The notes under the pieces were generated by a model. That model saw only the letters and a list, made by a program, of their open reading frames with translations, was not told the origin of the DNA and did no database searches. A stretch of 64,000 bases of DNA from Pseudogymnoascus destructans (lineage: Eukaryota; Ascomycota; Leotiomycetes; Thelebolales; Thelebolaceae). The stretch covers positions 62,001-126,000 of the forward strand of contig NW_020167546.1 of assembly GCF_001641265.1 (NCBI RefSeq), written 5' to 3'. Positions within the stretch are counted from its first letter, which is position 1, and the number at the start of each line of letters is the position of its first letter. A program made the translations under genes and the position numbers. Positions 1-10,608 of the stretch are shown here, in pieces.

Positions 1-1816
1 AGTCTGGTTCATTGGCAAAGCTAAAACACCACGCGCTTTGCGATTTGTATCAGTTCATACAATGGGAGGGCAATGGCGGTGGAATAAGAAAGCTTGGATA
101 ATACAACGATTATGACAGAGTGGCTTCAAGCTTTTTATCAGCATATTGGCACAATGTAATGGTGGGTGCACCAGATGTGAGAATCTAGCCACCCAAGGAA
201 GGGATGATTTTACTAAGACAACACACTGTCTTGGAAAAAGAGCCACAGTGTCGTAGCTTAGACTATTCCACAATGCAGCAATCAAGTGTATGATGTAGTG
301 GAGTGGTTTACACAAGTTGTACAAATGTTGAGTCTGAGAACTCAGGGATAAGTCAGAGGTTAACACCTCACTGACTTTTCAGAAACAAGGAGTAACAAGA
401 TGAATGCTTGGAAGCTTGGAAAAGACGTGGAAGTATGTGATAGTCGATTTACTGTATTGTCTGCTTGCCCTTTCTTAAGGAAAGGGCAATCCTATTTATG
501 CTAAAGGAGTGTAGTTCTCTCATTTTCCAAGACTTCCCATGACTAACCAGGCTTGGTAACTGTAGTCAACGTAAGAGAATCCCATAGAACCATCTCCTAG
601 GTTCCTAGCCTATAGGAAGTGAAAGGAGGTCCAAGGTCAGAGTACCCCTATAGACAAATTATGTCATAACTTAACCAATCTTGTGGGTAACTAAGGAGCA
701 ATGACGTGTAATGAATCATAGACGGTTGTAGAAGCTTTTGGAGCTATCGTTCATGTTCCTAGGCCTCTAGTTGATAGAGATATGTCATGTGTAGTATTAG
801 CCCAGTAACTAAGGAGTGATGTCATGTAATGAATCATAGAGGGTTGTAGAGATATGCTATGTGGTCATATCGGCCCAGTAACTAAGGAGCAATGACGTGT
901 AATGAATCATAGAGGGTTGCAGCAATCGTTGAGTAGTATTGTTCTTGTTGTTGGTGTGACAAGCCAAAATATGTATAGTGACTTGTAGGTTTGAGGAGGA
1001 GATTTCTAAGTTTGCTCTTGAGTTTGATAGCAAACTGAGTGCAACGAATGTCAGTATGACACACAACACGACAAGTTCTTCTTACAATGGACAACTTCTC
1101 TGCCCATTATACTGCAATTGAGCTTTGTCCTCCTCCATCAAATATTCGAATATGTTGGCTACTGCTAATAGTACAAGTTGCTACCAGCCTCTTGATCAAG
1201 GGATTATTCAGAATTGCAAAGCTTACTACCGGCGACATTGGCTACAATATATCTTACAATCCTTCAACTCAAATGTAGATCCTCTGTCGTCAATGAATCT
1301 ACACCTTGCAATCCGTTGGATCTTACGAAGCTGGAATAACGAAATTACAAATACTACAATCTACAATTGCTTTCGCAAATCAACACTTGTCTCTTCACCT
1401 ATTCACTTCCTACTCCAATTATGCCTCATGGAGTTACAGAGCTATATCAAAAGGTTATGGAAGCAGGAAATATACAAGACGTTATGTCAGTTGCAAATTT
1501 TCTTAACCCTGTTGACAAAGATGACAATGGAGAGGATGAGCAGAATGTAGGAGAAGATGAGGTTTTACAAGAAGTGCTACAAGAGCATTTAGGTTTACCG
1601 ACTACTCAAAGTGATGAAGAAGACGATGATCAGCTTCCACAGCCTATGTACTCAATGGCTGATGCTAAACAAGCTCTTCATATATTGATTGGATTTGCTG
1701 AAAGCCAATCTCTTTCTTCTGATTATTTACGGACACTTGAGCAGTTGGAATCAGCAGTTGAGGGCATTCAGCAGGCATCATTAGTTCAGGGGACATTAGA
1801 TACATGGATTACATAA
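1..1816 (+). pseudogene. Fot1/pogo-type DDE transposase relic, split by a solo LTR
   Basis: The C-terminal half of a pogo/Fot1-family transposase is readable in pieces at 1-154 and 1062-1816, with an antisense gypsy LTR between them. Joining across the 5-bp target duplication restores one frame (TEWLQAFYQHIG.. then ..RQVLLTMDNFSAHY). Family marks are the catalytic-Asp block MDNFSAHY, then PPSNIRI, then QPLDQGIIQNCKAYYRRHW (third catalytic Asp). An acidic C-terminal tail follows, ending at the stop at 1814-1816. Frame changes near 1155 and 1370 and a stop near 92 show it is dead. The N-terminus lies left of the window. Family assignment is secure from the motifs; which element family cannot be said. 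Confidence 0.8.
155..1061 (-). mobile_element. Solo LTR (gypsy-1 family, antisense) with 5-bp target duplication
   Basis: Read on the minus strand it starts TGTCATACTGAC and ends CCACCATTACA, the same ends as the LTR of the gypsy element at 30438. It is flanked by the perfect direct repeat cacaa at 150-154 and 1062-1066. That marks a clean integration into the pogo transposase gene, followed by LTR-LTR recombination that removed the internal part. It carries one copy of the 16-bp motif tagacaaattatgtca, where two other antisense copies carry 4-5. Confidence 0.92.
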
Positions 1817-3030
1817 TATATTATATTTTGGTTACAGCGATATACTGGTTATAACGATAGTGAAATGGTGGACAGAATACATCGTTATAACAGGGGTTTG
1901 GCTGTATGGTCTACGAGCGCTATAGCCAGCTGAGCCTAGGCTGTAACGCGGCGGCTTGGCAATTACCACATGAGGTAATGGTCAAGCCGAAAGTCGGTCA
2001 GGCTGCTAAAGCCATCTACTGTACTCCGTACTCCGTACATACTGTAAACCCATAGGGACGTGCTAAGCTTTAGGGCCGCGGGATACACCCGCGTCCCGCT
2101 GGACGTAAAACAAATATCATCATCATCATCATGTTCGTTAATAATGTTCACATCCTCCGCTGACAAACACCCCCTCTAAGAGCTGCAAATCCGCTCCCGG
2201 CTCACTGTTGTACGGCACGGAACCAAATATATATTTCTCCGTGGAGGCACAACAAAACCCGTGGCTAGGTAGATGATGGCCTCTGAAAATTTGCTTATTT
2301 CTTCATTTTAGATGCGAGAGAGATAGTGAGTTGTTTTAATCGCCTCTCGTCTTTCCTTTTGTTGCGCCACGAAGTCAGTCACAGCTGGCTTCTACGCTGG
2401 TGCCCTTGGCCCCGTGCGGCAGTGGATCGGTTTCAGACGCCCGCCTTTGAGGTTGATACACAACACTCTGACCCCCGCGGAATCTGATAGAAACTAGAAA
2501 TCGAGCGTCTCCAAAAGTCCGAGTCTCCTCGGAAACTCAAGACTCCTCAGAAACCTTAGCCTCAAAGCCATGAGTCTCATAAAAACTCTTAGTCTCTCCA
2601 AAATCCTTGGCCTCGTCAGAAACCTTGGCTCTCTGGAAATCTCTCGTCAGTTTTGAGGCAACGAGCGACTTGTCGATGCGGCGTCGTTGGGGCTGACTCC
2701 TTAATCCATAATCCATATGGGGTTCCGCTGGTCGGCGCGCTCCACCGAGAATTGCTATCTACGGAGTAGTGCCTGATGAAGGGAGGTTGAGATGAGATGC
2801 CTATTATCCCCCGTCAGCCTTGGTATCGAAAGAAGCCCTCACCTCACTCTACGTTTACTATGGTAATGGTAATACTCATCGTTTGTTTGCACGCGTGCGG
2901 CCAGGTACCATGGGTATTGGACGGATGCATTCAACGAAATGTACCGAGTAGATTAAGGGTCCGGTAATCGCAGAGGTGTGTTGTTGCGTGGAGGTACAGC
3001 ATGGAGGCGGCAGATAGTGGGATGGTCCTC
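1817..3030. other. Intergenic: pogo element tail and transketolase upstream region
   Basis: No gene seen. 1830-1900 contains two GTTATAAC-type motifs that may be the degraded 3' end of the pogo element. A short ATC microsatellite lies near 2116. 2503-2655 is a degenerate array of short CT-rich units (variants of cctcggaaactc/ccttggcctc). 2025-2042 has two ctccgta motifs of the kind noted at 12710. Confidence 0.5.
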
Positions 3031-3075
3031 TATAAATACTTATGGGATACTATAAAATGTGTATAAATGTATGGC
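3031..3075 (+). promoter_or_regulatory. Likely core promoter of the transketolase gene
   Basis: Three TATA-like boxes (TATAAATA at 3031, TATAAAAT at 3051, TATAAATG near 3062) lie about 230-265 bases before the transketolase ATG. They are followed by a CT-rich leader. This is inference from motif and position only. Confidence 0.45.
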
Positions 3076-3296
3076 GTCATGCACACACCAACAAGTACCC
3101 ATTTTGTATTTTTAGTGGTCAATACTCCTCACCCAAAGGCAGACCACCCCACCCAACATTTCAAGCTTGCCAGTGAAACTTCTGGTGTCTCTACCCTTCT
3201 TTCTCCCCTCCTCATCTCTCTTCTTTCCCAATTTCTTCTTCATTAACTCAATCTCCCTATCAATAAGAAGTTATATCATCATCCATAACTGCAATC

Positions 3297-5909
3297 ATGG
3301 GTTACACCGATCAGGACTGGCAGTCCATCAACACCATCCGTACCTTGGCTGTAAGTTCATCCCTCAGAATAACCCCGCCCTCGTCATAAGAAGCAGCGTC
3401 ATAGGATGCCCGGCGCGCCCTCCCCCCCCCCTTCCCTCACCGCGCCCGATATCGACGACGCCAATCTGACGACGGCGAGGATCGGGATAATTATGTTGAT
3501 GACAGGCAGCTAATGACTTCTCCGTGCTCAGATCGATGCGACCTTCGCGGCCAACTCCGGTCACCCGGGTGCCCCAATGGGCATGGCCCCAGTGGCCCAC
3601 GTCCTCTGGAACAGGATCATGAACTACAACCCAAAGAACCCAAAGTGGATCAACCGCGATAGATTCGTGCTTTCGTGAGTATTCCATTCTTCCTGTACTC
3701 ATCATTTCGCCAATGCTGGAATGCCATTGCGGTTATCGGAGCGCGCATCAGTCGGGCGCCTGCAGTTCCCAGCCATATAGGAAGGGAATTGCAAGATCAT
3801 AGCATTGGCTCCGATGCAATGATGACCACATTTATCGCCTTCAATTTTGTGGTTTAGATGTCTCTACCTAATTCTGAAGGCGGGGATGCATCAAGAAATC
3901 AGCGGTGAAGTTCCGACAGCTAACCCGCCTCATAGTAACGGCCACGGATGCATGCTTCAATACGCTCTTCTCCACCTTGCCGGTTTCGACCTCACAATCG
4001 ATGACCTGAAGAACTTCAGAGTACGTGATACGTGCTCCCCACATTCTCCACTTCGTTAACAAACTTTAGCACGTCGACAGCATCACCCCCGGTCACCCGG
4101 AATCCCACGATACCCCTGGCATTGAGGTCACCACTGGCCCTCTCGGCCAAGGTTTTGCTAACGCTGTTGGTCTTGCCATTGCCCAAGAGCACACTGCCGC
4201 CCAGTTCAACAAGCCCGGATTCGAGCTTATTAACAACCACACATATGTCTTTATGGGCGACGGATGCCACATGGAGGGTGTTGCCAGCGAGGCTGCCTCC
4301 ATGGCCGGTCACTTGCAATTGGGCAACCTGATCGCCATCTACGATGACAACAGCATCTCCATTGATGGTAACACCAACTGTGCTTTCACTGAGGATGTTA
4401 ACAAGCGTATGGAGGCATACGGATGGCACTGCGTGACCGTCGGCGACGGAGACCACGACCTGGACTCGATAGAGGCGGCCATCAAGGCTTGCCAGGCTGT
4501 CAAGGACAAGCCATCCATGATCAAGCTCCGCACAACCATCGGCTTCGGCTCGAAGCTCGAGGGAACCGGTGGTGTCCACGGTGCCCCGCTGAAGAAGGAT
4601 GATATCATCCAGGTTAAGGAGAAGTTCGGCTTCAACCCAGAGGAGACCTTCGTTGTCCCCCAGGGAGTCCACGAGCAATACGCCAAGAAGAGCGCCGAGG
4701 GTGCCGCTCTCGAGCAGGAGTGGAACCAGCTCTTGGAGAAGTACTCCAAGGAGCACAGCGTCGAGGCGGCTGACCTCAAGCGTCGCCAGACCGGTGCCCT
4801 TCCCGACGGATGGGAGAAGAACCTGCCCGTCTACACACCAGCCGACAAGGCCGTTGCGTCGAGAAAGCTCTCCGAGATCGTTCTCGGCAAGATCCACGAC
4901 GCCATCCCAGAGTTGGTCGGAGGATCCGCAGATTTGACCGGCTCCAACCTCACAAGGTGGAAGGATGCCGTTGACTTCCAGCCCCCGTCCACCGGACTCG
5001 GTGACTGGAGCGGTCGCTATATCAGATACGGTGTCCGCGAGCACGCCATGGGAGCCGTCATGAATGGTCTCGCCGCCTACGGAACCATCCTCCCATACGG
5101 AGGAACATTCCTAAACTTCGTCTCCTACGCCGCCGGCGCCGTCCGCCTGTCCGCTCTCTCCCGCGAGCGCGTCATCTGGGTCGCCACCCACGACTCCATC
5201 GGCCTCGGCGAGGATGGACCAACTCACCAGCCTATCGAGACCCTCGCGCACTTCCGCGCCCTGCCCAACTGCATGGTCTGGCGCCCAGCTGACGGAAACG
5301 AGACCAGCGCCGCCTACTACATCGCCCTCACCTCCCTACACACCCCCTCCATCCTGGCCCTCTCCCGCCAGGACCTCCCTCAACTCGAGAACTCCACCAT
5401 TGCGTCCGCGATCAAGGGTGGTTACGTCGTGCACGAGGCCGAGAAGGCTGACATCACCATTGTGTCCACTGGTTCGGAAGTCGGCATCTGTGTCGACGCT
5501 ATCAAGACCCTCAAGGATCAGAACAACCTCACCGCTCGTGTCGTCTCCATCCCCTGCTTCGAGGTCTTCGATGTGCAGTCCAGGGAGTACAGACTCTCTG
5601 TTCTGCCAGATGGTATCCCATCCCTGTCGGTCGAGGTCATGTCCACCATGGGCTGGGAGAGGTATACCCACGAGCAGTTCGGACTTAACCGCTTCGGTGC
5701 TTCGGGTGCTTACAAGGATGTTTACAAGGTATGTGTTCACCACCCCCGAGTAACTGGCTTAAAATAAAATAGCTCACTGACACCCCATATAGAAGTTCGA
5801 GTTCACCCCAGAGGGCATCGCCAAGCGCGCTGTCGCCACCGTGGACTTCTGGAAGGACGTCCCGAACATCCGCTCGCCTATTAACCGCGCTTTCCAGCAA
5901 CTTATCTAA
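3297..5909 (+). CDS. TKL1: Transketolase
   Basis: Cytosolic thiamine-diphosphate enzyme of the non-oxidative pentose phosphate pathway; it moves two-carbon ketol units between sugar phosphates. Five exons: 3297-3350, 3532-3674, 3936-4020, 4070-5728, 5793-5909, all with GT..AG junctions, giving 685 aa, the usual length. Visible signatures are the N-terminal ANSGHPGAPMGMAP block (about residue 25), the ThDP/metal motif starting GDGCHMEG (about 157) and ending DDNSISIDG, and the pyrimidine-domain segment GLGEDGPTHQPIE (about 472). The C-terminal domain is complete. The start MGYTDQDWQSINTIR matches fungal transketolases. The exon 2/3 junction splits a Ser codon (tc|t). Codon use is strongly C/G-ending, as expected of a highly expressed gene. 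Frame and family are certain; the yeast-style symbol is by homology. Confidence 0.95.
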
Positions 5910-6016
5910 GTTAAGTGATGGGAGGTTAGGAGGTTGGTGGGGCAAAGGGGGGTAAAGAAGGTGCGAGGAGGTGAAGAGCAAAGAAAAAGAAAGGTGCGGG
6001 AGGTGGGAAGCGTGCC

Positions 6017-6436
6017 GTGTATTGTTGTAGCTCTTGCGGGTAGTTAAGACTATATACATATTATTTGGTATGATTTGGGGCAGATGATGTGAAGTATCAC
6101 AGCAGATGATGTGAAGTGTACTACTGTGATATATACATGTTGAAGTGTATGATATCACTTGCAGCGGTAGTATAAGTATCAAGTTGAGTTGAACAACAGT
6201 TCACTGGAATATGTGTTGTATTGTTGTTTTGAGTGAAGCTATCTACAGAACTATTTGTGGGTGGTCCGCAACCCGATTCGGTTGGCGAGCCACACGCCCA
6301 ACCAATCAGTCTGAGCAACCTCCTCCTTCAACAATACAGTATATATCACAGTAGTACACTTCACATCATCTGCCCCAACTCATACCAAATAATATGTATA
6401 TAGTCTTAATTACCCGCAAGAGCTACAACAATACAC
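6017..6436. repeat. Large inverted repeat in and beyond the transketolase 3' UTR
   Basis: Arm 1 (6017-6136) and arm 2 (6339-6436) are inverted copies, differing by only a few bases apart from a duplicated segment of about 22 bases (cagatgatgtgaagt plus neighbours) in arm 1. The spacer is about 202 bases. Arm 1 begins about 108 bases after the transketolase stop, so a read-through transcript would fold into a stem of roughly 100 bp. The spacer contains no recognisable gene. Confidence 0.85.
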
Positions 6437-6474
6437 AGGGTTAGAAAATCAATTATAATCATGATTATTTATTT

Positions 6475-6934
6475 AGTCGTAACGTATTTCACAAGCGAGT
6501 CGGCATCCTAAGCGAGTCGGCAGCAAAAACACCAAAACGCGTCAACCTAACTGTAGTTAGCGAGTCGGTAGCAAAAACACCAAAACTACAGTCAACATGC
6601 CGCAAACAACACAAGCTAAATACTCTAATCAAGAGGGTAGAATACTATTAGCTATACGAGTAATCAAACAAGGCACTTGTCAAACTATTCAAGCAGCTGC
6701 AGTATCATACGATGTACCCTATACAACCTTAAGTGACCAGATCCATCGCATGACTTCTTAACGTGACTCTACTCTTAAGTCATGTAAGTCGACTCTATAT
6801 GAAGAATCAGCTCTCGTTCAATATATCCTTGACCTAGATTCACATGGATTTCTGCCCTAGCTACAAGCTGTATAAAAAATGGCCGACTCTCTAAACAAGG
6901 TGAGAGCCCTGTTAGGAAGTACTAGACTACTAAC
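6475..6934 (+). pseudogene. Fot1/pogo-type transposase relic, N-terminal part
   Basis: From the ATG at 6597 the reading is MPQTTQAKYSNQEGRILLA, then a psq-type helix-turn-helix (IQAAAVSYDVPYTTL) and LVQYILDLDSHGF, the standard N-terminal DNA-binding half of Fot1/pogo transposases. Stops (TAA near 6758, TAG near 6857) show decay. It is cut at 6934 by an antisense gypsy LTR. Upstream, 6490-6585 holds two direct copies of a block with agcgagtcgg and agcaaaaacaccaaaa, probably the element's subterminal repeats. No C-terminal half is seen downstream. Confidence 0.75.
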
Positions 6935-7699
6935 TGTAATGGTGGGTGCACCAGATGTGAGAATCTAGCCACCCAAGGAAGGGATGATTTTACTAAGACA
7001 ACACACTGTCTTAGGAAACAGAGCCAAAGGGTCGTAGCTTAGACTATTCCACAACACAGCAATCAGGTGTATGATGTAGTGGAGTGGTTTAGACAAGTTG
7101 TAACAAATATTGAGTCTGAGAACTCGGGGATAAGTCAGAGGTTAGCACCTCACTGACTTTTCAGAAACAAGGAGTAACAAGATCAATGCTTGGAAGCTTG
7201 GAAAAGACGTGGAAGTATGTGATAGTCGATTTACTGTATTGTCTGCTTGCCCTTTCTTAAGGAAAGGGCAATCCTATTTATGCTAAAGGAGTGTAGTTCT
7301 CTCATTTTCCAAGACTTTCCATGACTAACCAGGCTTGGTAACTGTAGTCGACGTAAGAGAATCCCATAGAACCATCTCCTAGGTTCCTAGCCTATAGGAA
7401 GTGAAAGGAGGTCCAAGGTCAGAGTACCCCTATAGACAAATTATGTCATAGACAAATTATGTCATAGACAAATTATGTCATAGACAAATTATGTCATAGA
7501 CAAATTATGTCATAACTTAACCAATCTTGTGGGTAACTAAAGAGCGATGACATGTAATGAATCATAGAGGTTCGTAGGAGCTTTTAGAGCTATCGTTCAT
7601 GCTCCTAGGCCTCTAGTTGGTAGAGATATGTCATGTGGTAGTATGAGTGATGTCATGTAATGAATCATAGAGGGTTGTAGAGATATGCTATGTGGTAAT
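6935..7699 (-). mobile_element. Truncated antisense LTR (gypsy-1 family) with expanded minisatellite
   Basis: It begins TGTAATGGTGGG (complement of the LTR 3' end) and follows the same sequence as the antisense LTRs at 155 and 39988. It stops at gtggtaat, about 190 bases before the LTR's other end. There it abuts a sense-orientation LTR at 7700, making a head-to-head pair. Confidence 0.85.
7433..7512. repeat. 16-bp minisatellite inside the LTR, 5 copies
   Basis: Unit tagacaaattatgtca, five perfect tandem copies. The homologous position has four copies in the LTR at 39988 (40485-40548) and one copy in the LTRs at 155, 7700 and 30438. Confidence 0.95.
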
Positions 7700-8635
7700 T
7701 GTCATACTGACATTTGTTGCACTCAGTTTGCTATCAAACTCAAGAGCAAACTTAGAAATCTCCTCCTCAAACCTACAAGTCACCATACATATCTTGGCTT
7801 ATCACACCAACAACAGAAGCAATACTACTCAACGATTGCTGCAAACTCTTCTACTACATCTGTTTATGCTACATACATCACAGCATATTATTTGGACACT
7901 CATTGAACAAGTTATTAAGAATATCTCCTCCTTAAGGGGGTGGGCCAATACTACCACATGGCATATCTCTACCAACTAGAGGCCTAGGAACATGAACGAT
8001 AGCTCTAGAAGCTTCTACAACCCTCTATGATTCATTACACGTCATCGCTCCTTAGTTACCCACAAGATTGGTTAAGTTATGACATAATTTGTCTATAGGT
8101 ACTCTGACCTTGGACCTCCTTTTCACTTCCTATAGGCTAGGAACCCAAGAGATGGTTCTATGGGATTCTCTTACGTTCACTACATGATTAGCAAGCTAGT
8201 TGTGGGTCGCACTTGATTTCTAATACATTTACCAAGCCTGGTTAGTCATGGAAAGTCATGGAAAATGAGAGAACTACACTCCTTTGGCATAAATAGGATT
8301 GCCCTTTCCTTAAGAAAGGGCAAGCAGGCAATACAGTAAATCGACTATCACATACTTCCACGTCTTTTCCACGCTTCCAAGCATTCATCTTGTTACTCCT
8401 TGTTTCTGAAAAGTCAGTGAGGTGTTAACCTCTGACTTACCCCTGAGTTCCCAGACTCAACATTTGTTGCAACTTGTCTGAACCACTTCACTACATCACA
8501 CACCTGATTGCTGCGTTGTGGAATAGTCTAAGCTACGACCCTTTGGCTCTGTTTTCTAAGACAGTGTGTTGTCTTAGTAAATTCATCCCTTCCTTGGGTG
8601 GCTAGATTCTCACATCTGGTGCACCCACCATTACA
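7700..8635 (+). mobile_element. Solo LTR (gypsy-1 family, sense), 936 bp
   Basis: It starts TGTCATACTGAC, ends CCACCATTACA, and has exactly the length of the 5' LTR at 30438-31373. I count about ten differences between the two. It shares with that LTR two segments absent from the antisense copies (around 7870-7960 and 8177-8232). No target duplication is found: left flank gtaat, right flank acaag. One side was therefore rearranged, consistent with its junction to the truncated antisense LTR. Confidence 0.88.
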
Positions 8636-8783
8636 ACAAGAAACGCTGAATTACAGTCCAACAAGGTCAAACATGTAAGGACACAGGGCACCCAGCTCAC
8701 AGTAATAGCATATGAGAGTGCGAGTCGGAGGCTAAATGGATGCTATCCTATAGGTCTACTACGAAGGATACAAAAAAGATGAA

Positions 8784-9391
8784 GAGAGGAACCCCCGTTG
8801 GGTCAATCTCCTGAAGTACCCGGAAAGGGTCCGACTCGGCTAACTGTTGGAGAGTAGGCCGTGGGCGCTGGGATACGGTGGTATTTGGCCCTATAATCCA
8901 CTACGGCATCCCAGGATCTCCGACCGGTGCTGGAAACCACCACAGTCTCAACTGGGGTTTCAGCTCTGAAGCCACCAGAATAGGGGGCTTTTGGGGGGTC
9001 GAAGCAGAACCTCCGAAAGGCCTACAAATAGCCACGTAGGCCCATTAGATAGTGTAGTTAATCAATCGATCTTATTTTGCTATAGTAAGCTATATACTGT
9101 GTGAGAACTCCTGCCCCGTTGCACCCGTGAGAAGTCCCGACCACTGGAGAAACCACATGATTTGTGTGTGATCCCGTACCACGGTACTTCCTGTTCCAAC
9201 ACTAACCTGCCTTCACCCTCACCACGTGACCGTGACTTGTCCGACTCAGATACCTTCCATCACTAAGGGAGAGGAACCCCCGTTGGGTCAATCTCCTCAA
9301 GTACCCGAAACGGGTCCGACTTGGCTAACCTGCCTTTACTCTTATCATGTGACCGTAACCTGCCCGACTCAGATCCTTTACGTCACTGAGG
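8784..9391. repeat. 123-bp tandem duplication, first copy interrupted by a solo LTR
   Basis: Copy 1 is 8784-8844 plus 9207-9268; copy 2 is 9269-9391. Each begins gagaggaacccccgttgggt and runs through a ccgactcgg-ctaacctgcc block to ccgactcagat. Removing the 357-bp LTR and one target duplication restores two adjacent copies of equal length. Confidence 0.85.
8845..9201. mobile_element. Second-family solo LTR, 357 bp, with perfect 5-bp target duplication
   Basis: Termini are TGTTGGA...TCCAACA (7-bp inverted repeats). It is flanked by ctaac at 8840-8844 and 9202-9206. It is unrelated to the gypsy-1 LTR. No matching internal element is found in this window, so its class (copia or gypsy) is open. 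Confidence 0.85.
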
Positions 9392-9421
9392 GACAGGCAT
9401 CCTTACAAAACAGCAGAAAGT

Positions 9422-10156
9422 ATGGCAGTTCAACAGAAGAAATATCTCTTTCAAGTTATGTTCTGGGGTGCAATGAGTTCTGAAATCTCTGTCTCACGCC
9501 CGTCATTATCCTGGATCCCTGAAAGCATTGAAGAAAAGTGGCAAAATGTGTTAAAACTTCGGGAGATAAATACATACTGGCAAAAAAAGGCAGATGATGA
9601 GATTTTACGGGCAAGAACAGTTGGAACTCTCGAATATGAATATATGGAGACTTTAAACAGAGATATCCAAGAAGGGAAAAGCAAATGGAAACGGCCACGA
9701 AGACCATCACAAGAATTTGGAGACATGGAGAGTTGGAGTAGAGGAAGAGTTTCAGAAAACCAAGAAGTTTCAAAGGGTGGGATTGATTGATTTTTATACC
9801 GTGAAATGGTTTTACTCCCACTTCTCTTTCCTTATTTTCGGAAAATCAAATCATTACATCCAGAAAAACCACCCTTGTTTGTAGATGACAATGTTAGTCT
9901 TCATTTGAAAGCACACCGTTCACTTGAAGATTATATGAAAAGAGAAGGAATTCACAGAGTAGGATTCTGGCCTCCAAACTCTCCTGATTTACATCCTATT
10001 GAGAACGCTTTTGATTATCTGAAAGATCGAGTTGATGAATATATACCTTTAAATGGAGGTAAGCTTGAGAAAGCTCATGCAAGGGTATTTCTTGAGGAAG
10101 AATGGGGGAGGAAAATGGATGGGAAAACTGCTCAACTATGCGTCGTTCAGGGATAA
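9422..10156 (+). pseudogene. Tc1/mariner-like (DDE_3) transposase relic
   Basis: The catalytic core can be read in two frames: LFQVMFWGAMSS near 9446-9480, then LFVDDNVSLHLKAHRS near 9878 (second catalytic Asp region), then GFWPPNSPDLHPIENAFDYL near 9963. The last is the standard SPDLNPIEN-type third acidic block of Tc1 transposases. A TGA at 9788 and a frame change near 9790 break it. No N-terminal helix-turn-helix or inverted repeats were found. Confidence 0.75.
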
Positions 10157-10608
10157 GTTAGAGCGATGTATTGCAGTAAATGGAGGTAACAATTTTCGTG
10201 GGTAGATTATGTACATTTCTATGTATTTATTTTTTGAAAGTACTTACAATGACCCACCTCCCGTGCACAGACCCTGTACAGGCTTTTGGGCCGCACGAGT
10301 ATGTCTGTCTGGTTGTGATGTGAAAGTCTAGATCACACGCCTAGTCGACTCGGATTCCAGCCGACGGGTGGATCCGCGATTATGCACTGCAACATCATTG
10401 GCATCTCTGCTGACTGTCGTAGCTGTATTTTTCATGCGAAGTCTCTCGGAATAAGAACAATAGCTTAGTTTATATCAGAATATTTCATTCCTAATCTTGG
10501 CTAGAATACATAGGGAGGCGCTAACATTCGCTCTTCGCAGCTGTACAATGCAGTACGCTCGCTCTGACCTGAAGCAACTATCCCTCCAACAAAAAAAAAC
10601 GTAATTCA
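10157..10608. other. Intergenic, nothing recognised
   Basis: Moderately AT-rich spacer between the Tc1 relic and the convergent 3' end of the GH72 gene. The last 100 bases are probably that gene's 3' UTR. Confidence 0.5.

Noticed and set aside
857..1094. Small minus-strand frames inside the LTRs (also near 7685, 30430, 40723)
   Set aside because: Repeated in every LTR copy and disrupted between copies; LTR sequence, not genes.
4016..5044. 342-codon antisense frame in transketolase
   Set aside because: Shadow of the strongly codon-biased sense gene.
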